This document shows positions 44,761 to 53,444 of a DNA stretch of 64,000 bases, one piece after another. A program made the translations under genes and the position numbers. Below the pieces are notes generated by a model that was given only the letters and a program-made list of their open reading frames with translations, had not been told where the DNA came from and made no database searches. Source of the DNA: an uncultured Acidocella sp. (lineage in GTDB: Bacteria > Pseudomonadota > Alphaproteobacteria > Acetobacterales > Acetobacteraceae); the NCBI RefSeq assembly GCF_946222605.1, contig NZ_CAMIIE010000001.1, positions 124,001 to 188,000 of the forward strand. Reading direction: 5' to 3'. Position 1 is the stretch's first letter, and each line of letters starts with the position of its first letter.

Positions 44761-45186
44761 ATGCGTCACGGAATTGCCGGCCGGAAACTCGGCGTCACCT
44801 CCTCCCACCGCCAGGCCATGTTTCGCAACATGGCTGTCGCGCTGATCAAGCACGAGCAGATCACCACCACCTTGCCGAAGGCGAAGGAACTGCGTCCGGT
44901 GGCGGAGAAGCTCATCACCCTCGGCAAGCGCGGCGGTTTGCATGCGCGCCGTCAGGCCTATGACAAGCTGCGCGACGAGACGATCGTTGCCAAATTGTTT
45001 GAGACCCTGGCCACGCGCTACAAGACCCGCTCCGGCGGCTATACCCGCGTGCTGAAGGCCGGCATGCGCTATGGCGACGCTGCTGACATGGCGGTGATCG
45101 AGCTGGTTGACCGTGACGTTTCCGCGAAGGGCCAGGATTCGGGCCCGAAGCCGGAAGTTGCGGCCGAGGATGACAGCGAAGCCTAA
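44761..45186 (+). CDS. rplQ: 50S ribosomal protein L17
   Basis: L17 (141 residues): MRHGIAGRKLGVTSSHRQAM, LIKHEQITTTLPKAKELRP and RSGGYTRVLKAGMRYGDAADMAVIELVDR are family features. It closes the super-cluster and is followed by a strong terminator. Confidence 0.98.
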   Translation: MRHGIAGRKLGVTSSHRQAMFRNMAVALIKHEQITTTLPKAKELRPVAEKLITLGKRGGLHARRQAYDKLRDETIVAKLFETLATRYKTRSGGYTRVLKAGMRYGDAADMAVIELVDRDVSAKGQDSGPKPEVAAEDDSEA

Positions 45187-45212
45187 TCTTCGCGCTTCCT
45201 GGGATAAAAAAG

Positions 45213-45240
45213 AAAGGCAGGCCCTACGGCCTGCCTTTTT
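45213..45240. terminator. intrinsic terminator after rplQ
   Basis: AAAGGCAGGCC and GGCCTGCCTTT form an 11-bp stem around CTAC, followed by TT and preceded by an A-run, so it can act in both directions between rplQ and the convergent small gene. Confidence 0.94.
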
Positions 45241-45263
45241 CTGTTTGGCGATCCCGCCTCGGT

Positions 45264-45467
45264 TCAGATCGGTTTGTGGGCTTTGTCCAGCAGACGGGAC
45301 AGATACCCTTTTTTCTTTTCGGCCGGTGGGGCGGTACGCTGTGCCGTTTCGGCTGCCAGCTTGGCTTTGTGCTTCATCCAGTCATCCAGGCTCTTGCCGG
45401 CTTTCTTGGCGCGCTCCTGCTCATAAGCGAGCTGGCCCTTGCTGAGTTTTTTATCTGTCGTCGTCAT
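45264..45467 (-). CDS. small charged hypothetical protein, 67 residues
   Basis: The product is highly basic and helical (KGQLAYEQERAKKAGKSLDDWMKH), with no membrane segment. I do not recognise a family. GGAG lies six bases before the ATG at 45467; ATG and TTG codons two and four codons upstream overlap that site. It is a single gene between the rplQ terminator and the ABC transporter genes, transcribed on the minus strand. Coding is likely from the ribosome-binding site and the amino-acid composition. Confidence 0.65.
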   Translation of the reverse strand: MTTTDKKLSKGQLAYEQERAKKAGKSLDDWMKHKAKLAAETAQRTAPPAEKKKGYLSRLLDKAHKPI

Positions 45468-45545
45468 ACGCATCTCCAATTCTAAGCGGAACCTAGCTTG
45501 GCTTTCGAAAAATTCAATCGAATTTAGAGCGGCAAGCGCAGATGG

Positions 45546-46310
45546 CTATGGGCCGTCCCGTCTTGTCAGGATCAGCCGCTCCAAAGCCCCCAGCGAGGCG
45601 TAAATCGCAACTCCGGTCGCGCCGAGCAGGAATAAGGCGGCAAACATACGCGGAATTTCAAGCCGGTAGCTTGCCTCGATGATTTCCCAGGCCAGCCCGG
45701 ACGCAAAGCCGCCGGACCCCGCCACGAATTCCGCAACGACGGCCCCGACCAGCGCCAGCGTGCCGGCGAGCCGCAATCCTGTCAGAAAGAAGGGCAATGC
45801 GTAGGGCAGAGAGAGGTGCAGCAGGACCTGCCAGCGCCGTGCGCCATTCAGTTTGAACAGGTCGAGAAGTTCGGACGGGGTACCGGCGAGGCCAGACGCC
45901 GTATTTGAAAGGATGGCGAAAAATGAAACCACCATCGCGCAAGCAACCAGCGCCAGAAATGGTTGGCCGACCCAGATGATGATCAGCGGCGCGATGGCAA
46001 CCACCGGCGTGACCTGCAGCATGACCGCCCAGGGCTGTACCGCGGCGCGAAAGAGTGGGCTGGCGGCCATCGCGAGTGCGAGCACAACACCGAGAATGGT
46101 GGAGGCCAGCAAGGCGGAGGCCGTGACGGCCAGGGTCGAGAGCAATCCAGCCCCGAGCGCCCAACGGGCTTTGAAAAACGCCGTGGCGATGGCGACTGGG
46201 CCCGGCATGACATAGCTAGGCACATTGCCGATCCAGACCGCCGCCTGCCAAAGGCCCAGGACAAATAGCAAAAAGATAAAAGGCGCGAGCCTGGTCATGG
46301 GTCTGGTCAT
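45546..46310 (-). CDS. ABC transporter permease, SsuC/ThiX type
   Basis: This 254-residue inner-membrane permease has about six hydrophobic segments and the coupling-loop motif (EAA-like) around DLFKLNGARRWQVLLHLSLPYALPFFLTGLR (spanning the loop and next helix). It pairs with the ATPase and binding protein encoded just upstream. The ATG at 46310 gives an ATGA overlap with the ATPase stop codon; the longer reading from 46334 is less likely. The substrate is set by the binding protein (see 47047-48042). Confidence 0.9.
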   Translation of the reverse strand: MTRPMTRLAPFIFLLFVLGLWQAAVWIGNVPSYVMPGPVAIATAFFKARWALGAGLLSTLAVTASALLASTILGVVLALAMAASPLFRAAVQPWAVMLQVTPVVAIAPLIIIWVGQPFLALVACAMVVSFFAILSNTASGLAGTPSELLDLFKLNGARRWQVLLHLSLPYALPFFLTGLRLAGTLALVGAVVAEFVAGSGGFASGLAWEIIEASYRLEIPRMFAALFLLGATGVAIYASLGALERLILTRRDGP

Positions 46311-47047
46311 GCTGGCACGGAACGCTGGAAGCATTCGGTGATTTTACTCACCATGGTATGGTAGGCGGGGCTGTTCCGGCGTTGTGCCTCGTCCTGCAGG
46401 TCTGAGGTGAAGGTCGTAAATATCCGTCCCGGCCGGCTGGTCATGATGATGATCTGGCTGGCGAGGTAGGCGGCCTCATATATCGAATGGGTCACGAAGA
46501 TCACGGTCATGCGGTTTTCGCGCCACAAGGCGAGCAGGTCGTCCTGCAAACGATGGCGCGTGAATTCGTCCAGAGCGGCGAAGGGCTCATCAAGGAGCAG
46601 CAAAGAGGGCTTGGAGACGAGGGCCCGGGCGATCGAGACGCGCATTTTCATGCCGCCTGACAATGATTTGGGCTTGGCCTGCTCAAACCCGGCCAGCCCT
46701 ACTTGCCTCAAGATGGCCGAGACCCGTGGCATGGCATCGGCCCGGCTCACGCCACGAAGCCGCAAGGGCAGGTAGACATTTTCCGCGGCATTGGCCCAGG
46801 GCAGCAAAGTCGGATCCTGAAAGACATAGCCGATCTCGCCGGGGGCCGGCGGCCCATTATGGCCCCAGTCGATCTCGCCCGCGGAGGGGTGCTCCAGCCC
46901 GGAGAGCAGACGCAACAGCGTGGATTTGCCGCAGCCAGAGGGGCCGAGCAGAGCGACAAAGTCACCGGGTTGGATCTCGGCGTCGATATCTTCCAGCGCC
47001 TTGGTGCCGGAGCCGAATTGCTTCGCGACGTGGCGCAGTGAGATCAT
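46307..47047 (-). CDS. ABC transporter ATP-binding protein, SsuB/ThiZ type
   Basis: The 246-residue ATPase has all motifs: Walker A GPSGCGKST (35-43), Q-loop GYVFQDPTLLPW, signature SLSGGMKMRVSIARAL, Walker B LLLLDEPFAALDE, and H-loop FVTHSIYEAAYLA. The FQDPTLLPW and EPFAALDE forms are typical of the nitrate/sulfonate/taurine/thiamine-precursor importer group. It starts inside the stop codon of the binding-protein gene (TAATG) and overlaps the permease gene. Confidence 0.94.
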   Translation of the reverse strand: MISLRHVAKQFGSGTKALEDIDAEIQPGDFVALLGPSGCGKSTLLRLLSGLEHPSAGEIDWGHNGPPAPGEIGYVFQDPTLLPWANAAENVYLPLRLRGVSRADAMPRVSAILRQVGLAGFEQAKPKSLSGGMKMRVSIARALVSKPSLLLLDEPFAALDEFTRHRLQDDLLALWRENRMTVIFVTHSIYEAAYLASQIIIMTSRPGRIFTTFTSDLQDEAQRRNSPAYHTMVSKITECFQRSVPA

Positions 47048-48042
47048 TAATTCTGCGCCGGCCGGCCGTGATCGACGAATTCCAGCGTATAGGCGCTCTT
47101 ATAATCGAGCGTCTTGTCATACATTCCCGTGGCGGCCATCTGATTGAAAAAGCTTTTCCAGCGGGCATTGGTCATCGCGTAGATGCCTTGCGTTTTGGCG
47201 TCGCCGGAATCGACGATCCCCCTCTGCTTGAGCTGTTCGTACCCGAATTGCATCAGCCCGTCGGTCATATCCGGATTGGCGGCCTTGATCGCGGCAAAGG
47301 CAGGCTTGGGGTCTTTATAGAGGAAATCGTACCATCCCTGCGCGGAGGCGGCGATGAAGCGTTTCACCAGGTCCGGGTGGGTTTTCACCATCTTGTCGCT
47401 GGTCGCGATGAGGCTGGCATAGCCGTCAAACCCTGAATCCGGCAGCGCCAGCACGACAGGCCATTCGCCCGTGGCCTGATGCACAAGATAGGGCTCGGAG
47501 GTGACATAGGCTTCCTGGATATCGTTCTTGTTGGTCAGGAATGGGGTCAGTGAAAACCCGTAAGGGCGCAGCTGGGCGTCCGAGTAGCCGTATTTTGCCT
47601 TGAGGAAGAGCCACCAGCTGGCGCGTGTGTCGGTCGAGACCGCGATCGGTTTGCCTTTCAGCTCGGCGAAGTGATCATCGCCCTGGCCCGGATGTGCGAT
47701 CAGGCAGTCCGGATCTTTTTGAAAGCCGGCGGCGACCACCTCGTAGGGGATGTGTTCCTGCACGAAGTTCAGAGCCAGAAACGCGTTGGAGGTGATGTCG
47801 AAATCCAGCTTGCCCGAAATCAGCAATTGCGCCGTGTTCACCTGCGGTCCGCCTTGGAAGATGGTGACATCCAGCCCGGCTTTCTTATAAAGCCCTTCGG
47901 CGATCGCCTCGTAATAGCCGCCATATTCCGGTTCCGCGACCCAATCCAGGCCAAAGCTGACTTTGTCCGCCGCCCTCGCCGTGTTAGCGAGTGGGATGAG
48001 AGCCAAGCTTGCGGCAATGGCGATACGCAGCGAGCGGAACAT
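47047..48042 (-). CDS. ABC transporter substrate-binding protein, NMT1/ThiY-like
   Basis: The 331-residue protein has a cleavable Sec signal peptide ending around ANTARAAD (cut near residue 24), then the NMT1/THI5-like fold: FGLDWVAEPEYGGYYEAIAEGLYKKAGLDV and FQGGPQVNTAQLLISGKLDFDI. This family binds pyrimidine thiamine precursors (ThiY) or riboflavin (RibY); similar folds bind sulfonates and nitrate. The EYGGYYEA and GGPQVN motifs favour ThiY/RibY, but the substrate cannot be fixed from sequence. GGAG precedes the ATG. No TPP or FMN riboswitch was recognised upstream, only an inverted repeat. Confidence 0.88.
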   Translation of the reverse strand: MFRSLRIAIAASLALIPLANTARAADKVSFGLDWVAEPEYGGYYEAIAEGLYKKAGLDVTIFQGGPQVNTAQLLISGKLDFDITSNAFLALNFVQEHIPYEVVAAGFQKDPDCLIAHPGQGDDHFAELKGKPIAVSTDTRASWWLFLKAKYGYSDAQLRPYGFSLTPFLTNKNDIQEAYVTSEPYLVHQATGEWPVVLALPDSGFDGYASLIATSDKMVKTHPDLVKRFIAASAQGWYDFLYKDPKPAFAAIKAANPDMTDGLMQFGYEQLKQRGIVDSGDAKTQGIYAMTNARWKSFFNQMAATGMYDKTLDYKSAYTLEFVDHGRPAQN

Positions 48043-48084
48043 GCGGTCAACTCCAAACTCTTGAGTTTCAAATCAAGACCTGCG

Positions 48085-48107
48085 GCTTCAGGAATGCGTC
48101 CTGAAGC
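48085..48107. repeat. 9-bp perfect inverted repeat upstream of the importer operon
   Basis: GCTTCAGGA (48085-48093) and TCCTGAAGC (48099-48107) flank ATGCG, 43 bases upstream of the binding-protein start and 25 bases from the divergent DUF1491 gene. It may be an operator shared by the two divergent units. Confidence 0.7.
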
Positions 48108-48131
48108 AAGGGCATTTAAACAGGACTTACC

Positions 48132-48467
48132 ATGGGCGATATCAGGATCAAGGCGGGGATTTGGGTTGCGGCTTCATTGCGGCTGGGAATGTTGGATAAT
48201 AAGCCGGGCGTCGTGGTCCGGAAGGGGGATCCGGATGCCGGTGGCGTGCTGGTGAAGCTCTATGGGCGTAGCGGTTCCATCGTCCTCAGCCAATTTCGCG
48301 ACGTCGCCGGAGAGCTGGCCTGGATGCGCGCCACAGGCGCGGAGCCGGTCAGTGAACAGGTCGCGGACGATTATATCGCCAAGCAGACCCGTTTCGATCC
48401 TGATATCTGGGTGCTGGAATTCGACGCGCCGGATTATCTGCCGCCGTTCGAAGCCAAGATCGTCTAA
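48132..48467 (+). CDS. DUF1491 family protein
   Basis: The 111-residue protein matches in size and pattern the alphaproteobacterial DUF1491 family of unknown function: IKAGIWVAASLRLGMLDNKPGVVVRKGDPDAGGVLVKL at the N-terminus and DYIAKQTRFDPDIWVLEFDAPD near the C-terminus. It is cytoplasmic, with no signal or membrane segment. It is divergent from the ABC importer and convergent with the SGNH gene. The family name is from memory of the pattern. Confidence 0.8.
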   Translation: MGDIRIKAGIWVAASLRLGMLDNKPGVVVRKGDPDAGGVLVKLYGRSGSIVLSQFRDVAGELAWMRATGAEPVSEQVADDYIAKQTRFDPDIWVLEFDAPDYLPPFEAKIV

Positions 48468-48505
48468 AGCCTCAAATTTTCGTTGTTGCGGGAAGCCTGA
48501 TGCCT

Positions 48506-49480
48506 TCAGCCTGGGCATGTGGATGCCAACGCCGAGACGGCCGCACCGGGCGGTGAGACAGCTTTGTGGAGCATGCGGCCGAGCGCCCGGGCGACCATGA
48601 TCGAATGCTTGAATTGGCAGGGCTGAACCAGATGTTCGGGGCCGTTGAAGAAATCAGCCGACGGATACCGGCTCTTGTTTTCGAGGTCGAGAAAATCCAC
48701 CCCGTAAATCCGGGCCACGGCGGCCAGCGTTGTGGGGCGAATATGGATGCTGGCCAGCTCCACCGGCCAACCGCCGATCACGATCACGCCTTTGGCGCGT
48801 TGGCGGCATAAGAATTGCTCGATCAACCGGGTGCCGTAGCCGGCCTCGATATCCCGGGCGGTGAACGGATAGGAGGACGGGGCGGCGGCAAGCAGCGCGT
48901 GATCGGCATCCGCCAGTTGGTTGTCGATCCGGTCTCCCTCGGCGTTATATTCTTGCTCGAGCCGATTTTTGTTCATCCCTGCAAGTGGCATCTCGACCAG
49001 CGCCTCCAAGGCATCAGCCAGTGTGCAGCAAAATAACGCGCCGGCCACACGCCCGGGAGGCAGTTTGAGCAGGGCGGACCGATCATGGCGGAGCAATATT
49101 TCGCCATCGGCGAAGGCGCGGTATTGCGCGGCACTCATTGCGTACTGGCTGAACTCCATCGGCATATACACAATGTCGCCGGGCCGCAGGGAAGCGTCAT
49201 ATCGATTGAAGATTTCATCCAGCCCGAATCCCACGGCGATGCCGGCATTTTCGCAGGGCAGTCCGAGCATCTGCCCGATCACCGCGCAGCTGTGGGAGTA
49301 AGGTCCGTTGGATCCCGCCAAAATCACCAGCTTTGGGGAGGGCAGGCGCGAAAGCCGGCTGGCTTTTTGCTGCAATTCAGCGCGAAGCGGTCCCAGTGAC
49401 AGCGGCCGGTCGAGGAGAACCCCGAACAGCACCGCATATAGCCCCACCGCCAGCAGCGCGTTTCGCACCAGCCTGCGCAT
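48506..49480 (-). CDS. SGNH-hydrolase-like protein paired with MBOAT acyltransferase
   Basis: The 324-residue protein begins with a membrane anchor or signal (residues 5-25), followed by LVILAGSNGPYSHSCAVIG, which looks like the GxS nucleophile block of SGNH/AlgX/DltD-type proteins, and ends without a second membrane segment. Such proteins work in the periplasm beside MBOAT proteins, passing acetyl groups to polysaccharides. The ATG overlaps the MBOAT stop (TGATG), so the two are coupled. The catalytic His/Asp could not be placed with certainty. Confidence 0.7.
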   Translation of the reverse strand: MRRLVRNALLAVGLYAVLFGVLLDRPLSLGPLRAELQQKASRLSRLPSPKLVILAGSNGPYSHSCAVIGQMLGLPCENAGIAVGFGLDEIFNRYDASLRPGDIVYMPMEFSQYAMSAAQYRAFADGEILLRHDRSALLKLPPGRVAGALFCCTLADALEALVEMPLAGMNKNRLEQEYNAEGDRIDNQLADADHALLAAAPSSYPFTARDIEAGYGTRLIEQFLCRQRAKGVIVIGGWPVELASIHIRPTTLAAVARIYGVDFLDLENKSRYPSADFFNGPEHLVQPCQFKHSIMVARALGRMLHKAVSPPGAAVSALASTCPG

Positions 49481-50889
49481 CAGAACTGGAAATAAAGAAA
49501 CGGTATCGCGGACGGCGCGAAAAAGAGCGCTTGTGCCGTGAAGGCCAGGCTGGAGATCAAGGCAAGGCTGCGCCGCCTCTCGCTCATATGGTCAAGAGGC
49601 GGCAGACAGAGCGCGATGAACCAGCCCAGCGCCAGCATCATCACGCTCTGCGGCAGGCTGATGCTGCGTGCATCGCCAAGCCAGGGCAGCACGGGCACGA
49701 CATGTCCCAGGCCTGGAAGAAGGGGGGCGAGCAGAGCAGGGACCGCCAGCCCATTCAGCCCCGCCAGCCCCCGATACATCTGCGCGACGGCGGTGAGGTT
49801 TTGCGCGCGGAACGGGACCCAAGCCAGGAGCACGCATAGCAATGTAAGTCCCCATGAAACGCCTTTCGGGCAGCGCAGATGCCAGCGCCTGCTCCAGCCA
49901 TGAAGCACCAGAAAGAGCCCATGCAGCCCGCCCCACAGGACGAAGCGCCACGCCGCGCCATGCCATAAGCCCCCCAGCAGCATGGTGACCATCAGGTTGC
50001 GAATGCGCTTGCCCTCGCCATGCCGGTTGCCGCCCAAAGGGATGTAGAGATAATCTTTCAGGAACGAACTCAGCGTGATGTTCCATCGGGTCCAGAACTC
50101 ACTGATATTCCCAGCCTGATACGGGGAACGGAAATTGACTGGAAAGCGGATGCCGAACAATCGCGCCAGGCCGATGGCCATGTCCGAATAACCGGAAAAG
50201 TCGAAATAGATTTGCAGCCCATAGGCCAGGAGCGCGACCCAGGCCTCAATCAGTGAAATTGGCTCGCCGCGGGCGGCGGCTGCAAAGCCGGGGCCGACAA
50301 AATGCGCCAGCCCATCGGCGAGAACCAGCTTTTTTGCCAGTCCCAGAAGAAACAACTCAAAGCCTGCCGGGAGCCGCAATCGTATGCCCTCGCGGGGTTC
50401 CAGCATCTTGAGTTGCGGCAGAATATGGCCGGGCCGAACCAGTGGCCCGGAAATCAAATGAGGAAAAAACGCAACGAAACAGGCATAATCGAGCAGGGGA
50501 GGAGGATCGATCTCGCCTTTGGACAGATCGACCAGGAACATGATCTGCTGAAAGGTAAAAAAGGAAATACCCAAAGGTAGAATGACGCCCTGAACCTCGA
50601 ACATGCCGGCATATTTGAACCAGCCGAGCAGGCAAAGATTGAAGCAGATGCCGATCGTCAGCCAGATCCCGCCCTGTCGTGAACGTATCAACAGGCCCGC
50701 AACGGCGAAATTAACACCTATGGACACGAGCAGCAGGAGCAGCAACTCTGGCCGCCACCAGGCGTAAAAAAACAGGTTGCATGCCAGGAGCCATAAAAGT
50801 GCCAACTGACGGGACCGGCCGAGCAGCAGAAAACCCCCCAACGCCACGGGAAGAAAGCCCAACACGAACAACTTGCTGTTGAAGAGAAT
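49480..50889 (-). CDS. MBOAT family O-acyltransferase (AlgI-like) with non-ATG start
   Basis: This is a polytopic inner-membrane protein of about 469 residues. It shows the AlgI core: LPLGISFFTFQQIMFLVD, FFPHLISGPLVRP, YFDFSGYSDMAIGLARLFGI, NFRSPYQAGNISEFWTRWNITLSSFL, and LLGGLWHGAAWRFVLWGGLHG with the catalytic His. AlgI-type proteins move acyl groups across the membrane to O-acetylate exopolysaccharide. Relatives begin M-LFNS; here the frame reads I-LFNSKLFVLGFLPV from ATT at 50889, two codons after an in-frame TAA. Either ATT is the start, or TTG (50871) or a later GTG is used, or a base is missing in the A6 run upstream. Confidence 0.85.
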   Translation of the reverse strand: MLFNSKLFVLGFLPVALGGFLLLGRSRQLALLWLLACNLFFYAWWRPELLLLLLVSIGVNFAVAGLLIRSRQGGIWLTIGICFNLCLLGWFKYAGMFEVQGVILPLGISFFTFQQIMFLVDLSKGEIDPPPLLDYACFVAFFPHLISGPLVRPGHILPQLKMLEPREGIRLRLPAGFELFLLGLAKKLVLADGLAHFVGPGFAAAARGEPISLIEAWVALLAYGLQIYFDFSGYSDMAIGLARLFGIRFPVNFRSPYQAGNISEFWTRWNITLSSFLKDYLYIPLGGNRHGEGKRIRNLMVTMLLGGLWHGAAWRFVLWGGLHGLFLVLHGWSRRWHLRCPKGVSWGLTLLCVLLAWVPFRAQNLTAVAQMYRGLAGLNGLAVPALLAPLLPGLGHVVPVLPWLGDARSISLPQSVMMLALGWFIALCLPPLDHMSERRRSLALISSLAFTAQALFFAPSAIPFLYFQF

Positions 50890-51001
50890 TTTTTAAACCC
50901 GTTAAGGTTGAGTAAGCGTTGCTTAACCCAGCCTTGTGCGCGCGTCCATTGGCCCCACTGGTTCATGATGGTATAGCGCCGCGCCAATTATCGGGTTGAA
51001 G

Positions 51002-52141
51002 ATGAACGAGACGCCGAATATCCATCCCGCCCTGCTTCCCGCCGGGCTTGCCGACCTGCTGCCGCCGGAAGCGGAACGGCAGGCGCGGTCTGTGGAAGCG
51101 ATTATGGATTGCTTCGCGGCGCACGGCTATCAGCGCGTCACCCCGCCCTTGCTGGAATTCGAAGACTCCTTGTTCTCTGGCTCCGGTGCCGCCACGGTGG
51201 AGCAGACATTTCGGCTCATGGACCCCGAAAGTCAGCGCATGATGGGCCTGCGGGCCGATATGACGCCACAGATGGGCCGCATCGCGGCGAGCCGCCTCGC
51301 GACCGCGCCGCGTCCATTGCGCCTGACCTATAGCGGGCCTGTTCTGCATGTTCGTGGTACCCAGCTGCAGCCGGAACGCCAGCTCGCCCAGGCCGGGATC
51401 GAGTTGATCGGGAATGATACGGCGAGCGCGGATGCGGAGATCATTGTCACCGCGATCGCCGCACTCGAAGCGTTGGGTCTGCGGGATCTTTCCATCGACC
51501 TGACCATTCCGCGCCTCGTGCCGAGCCTGCTGGAGAGTGTTCCAGCGCATCTGCATCCGGCTCTCGCCCACGCGCTGGACCGCAAGGATGCCGCTGCCGT
51601 GGCAGAGCTGGGGGGCGAACAGGCGGATTTGCTGTTGAAACTTCTGGAGGCCAGTGGTCCCGCGCAACGGGCGGTGGCGGCGCTGCGGGCCATGGCGCTG
51701 CCGGAGGCCGTGCGCGGCCAGGCCGAGCGCCTGGGCGAGGTGGTCGCGGCGGTTGAGGCCGTGCTGCCGGCTTTACAGCTGACGGTCGATCCGGTTGAAT
51801 TCCGCGGTTATCGCTATCATTCCGGGGTATCGATGACGCTGTTCGCAACCGGGCAGCAGTTGGAGCTCGGGCGCGGTGGACGTTATGTGTGCGGCGATGG
51901 CGAGCCCGCGACCGGCATTACACTTTATCCCGATAGCATCATGCGCCTGACGCCGCCCGCGACGCTGCGCCCCCGGCTTTATCTTCCGTTTGGTTCCAGC
52001 CTGGCCTCGGCGCAAGCCGCACGCGCTGAGGGATTCGCAACCGTGCGGGGGCTTGCACCGCACAACACGCCTTGCGATGAAGCCCGCCGGCTTGGCTGCT
52101 CGCATTTCTTGTCCGAGGGTGTGATTACCGCCCTCTCCTGA
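51002..52141 (+). CDS. hisZ: ATP phosphoribosyltransferase regulatory subunit
   Basis: HisZ is a catalytically inactive paralogue of histidyl-tRNA synthetase that activates short-form HisG in histidine synthesis. The 379-residue protein shows the class-II aminoacyl-tRNA synthetase motifs in altered form: LPAGLADLLPPEAERQ, PPLLEFEDSLFSGSG, MMGLRADMTPQMGRIAASRL, and YYSG-like YHSGVSMTLFATG with GRGGRYV. The anticodon-binding domain is absent, as usual for HisZ. The ATG at 51002 is preferred over a TTG two codons earlier. hisG is not in the window. It is followed by purA, a common pairing in alphaproteobacteria. Confidence 0.93.
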   Translation: MNETPNIHPALLPAGLADLLPPEAERQARSVEAIMDCFAAHGYQRVTPPLLEFEDSLFSGSGAATVEQTFRLMDPESQRMMGLRADMTPQMGRIAASRLATAPRPLRLTYSGPVLHVRGTQLQPERQLAQAGIELIGNDTASADAEIIVTAIAALEALGLRDLSIDLTIPRLVPSLLESVPAHLHPALAHALDRKDAAAVAELGGEQADLLLKLLEASGPAQRAVAALRAMALPEAVRGQAERLGEVVAAVEAVLPALQLTVDPVEFRGYRYHSGVSMTLFATGQQLELGRGGRYVCGDGEPATGITLYPDSIMRLTPPATLRPRLYLPFGSSLASAQAARAEGFATVRGLAPHNTPCDEARRLGCSHFLSEGVITALS

Positions 52142-52154
52142 GTAGGATTTTACA

Positions 52155-53444
52155 ATGACCAACGTGACAATCATCGGCGCCCAATGGGGTGACGAGGGCA
52201 AAGGCAAGGTGGTGGACTGGCTCGCCAGCCGGGCAGACATCGTCGTGCGCTTTCAGGGGGGGCATAATGCCGGCCACACGCTCGTGGTGGGCAATCAGAC
52301 CTATAAGCTCTCTTTGCTGCCGTCTGGCGTTGTGAACGGGAAGCTTGGCATCATCGGCAACGGCGTCGTCGTCGATCCGAATGCGCTGCTGGCCGAAATC
52401 GAGCGCGTCTCGGCGCAAGGCCTCAAGGTTACCCCGGAAACGCTGCGGATCGCCGAGAACGCGCCGCTGATTCTGCCTCTGCATGCGGCGCTGGACGCGG
52501 CCCGCGAAGCCGCGCGGGGCGAGCGCAAGATCGGCACAACCGGCCGCGGCATCGGTCCTGCGTATGAGGACAAGGTCGCACGGCGCGCCATTCGCATTTG
52601 TGATCTGGCCGAACCCGAGACGCTTTCGGTCAAGCTGGATGAATTGCTGCTGCATCACAACACGCTCCTGGCGGGGCTCGGCGCGGCGGTGTTCAAGAAG
52701 GAAGATCTGCTGGCGGATCTGCTGGCGCTGGCGCCAAAGCTGCTGCCTTTTGCCGAGCCGGTTTGGGAGCGGCTCGCCGAAGCCAAGGCCAAAGGCGAAA
52801 AAATCCTGTTCGAGGGCGCGCAGGCGGTCATGCTGGACGTGGATCACGGCACCTATCCGTTCGTGACCTCCTCCAATACGGTCGCCAGCACGGCGGGCTC
52901 TGGTTCCGGCATGGGCCCGGATGCGGCCGGTCGGGTGCTGGGGATTGCAAAGGCCTATACGACCCGGGTCGGCTCCGGGCCGTTCCCGACCGAACTGCAT
53001 GATGAAACCGGCCAGCGTCTGGGCGAGAGAGGGCATGAGTTCGGCACCGTGACCGGTCGCAAGCGCCGCTGTGGCTGGTTCGATGCCGCCATGGTCCGGC
53101 AGGCCGTCAAGGTCGGCGGCGTCCAGGGGCTGGCGCTGACCAAGCTGGACGTGCTGGACGGCTTCCCCGAGTTGAAAATCTGCACGGGCTATATGATTGA
53201 CGGTCAGCCTTACAAGCATCTGCCCGCGGCGATGTCCAAGCAGGCGGCGGCGATGCCAGTTTACGAGGTACTCGAAGGCTGGACGCAGAGCACGCAGGGC
53301 GCGCGTTCCTGGGCGGAATTGCCGGCCGCGGCCATTAAATACGTCAAACGTATCGAAGAGCTCGTCGAGGCGCCGGTAACGCTGCTCTCCACCAGCCCAG
53401 AGCGTGATGATACCATTCTCATGCAAGATCCATTTGCCGGTTGA
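52155..53444 (+). CDS. purA: adenylosuccinate synthetase
   Basis: PurA joins IMP and aspartate using GTP, the first committed step to AMP. The 429-residue protein has the N-terminal GAQWGDEGKGKVVDWLA with the catalytic Asp and P-loop, QGGHNAGHT with the catalytic His, TTGRGIGPAYEDKVARRAIR, the GSGMGPDAAGRVLGIAKAYTTRVGSGPFPTE segment, and GRKRRCGWFD. It starts 13 bases after hisZ and its 3' end overlaps the predicted start of the GtrA gene. Confidence 0.98.
   Translation: MTNVTIIGAQWGDEGKGKVVDWLASRADIVVRFQGGHNAGHTLVVGNQTYKLSLLPSGVVNGKLGIIGNGVVVDPNALLAEIERVSAQGLKVTPETLRIAENAPLILPLHAALDAAREAARGERKIGTTGRGIGPAYEDKVARRAIRICDLAEPETLSVKLDELLLHHNTLLAGLGAAVFKKEDLLADLLALAPKLLPFAEPVWERLAEAKAKGEKILFEGAQAVMLDVDHGTYPFVTSSNTVASTAGSGSGMGPDAAGRVLGIAKAYTTRVGSGPFPTELHDETGQRLGERGHEFGTVTGRKRRCGWFDAAMVRQAVKVGGVQGLALTKLDVLDGFPELKICTGYMIDGQPYKHLPAAMSKQAAAMPVYEVLEGWTQSTQGARSWAELPAAAIKYVKRIEELVEAPVTLLSTSPERDDTILMQDPFAG

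Noticed and set aside
48043..48131. TPP or FMN riboswitch upstream of the ThiY-like importer
   Set aside because: Neither the conserved TPP core (CTGAGA and its partner) nor an FMN element could be found in this short region; only a plain inverted repeat is present.
50718..50987. Separate 89-codon gene overlapping the MBOAT start
   Set aside because: Its C-terminal two thirds are the MBOAT sequence read in the wrong frame. Only its first 25 or so codons are of interest, as a possible frameshifted N-terminus.
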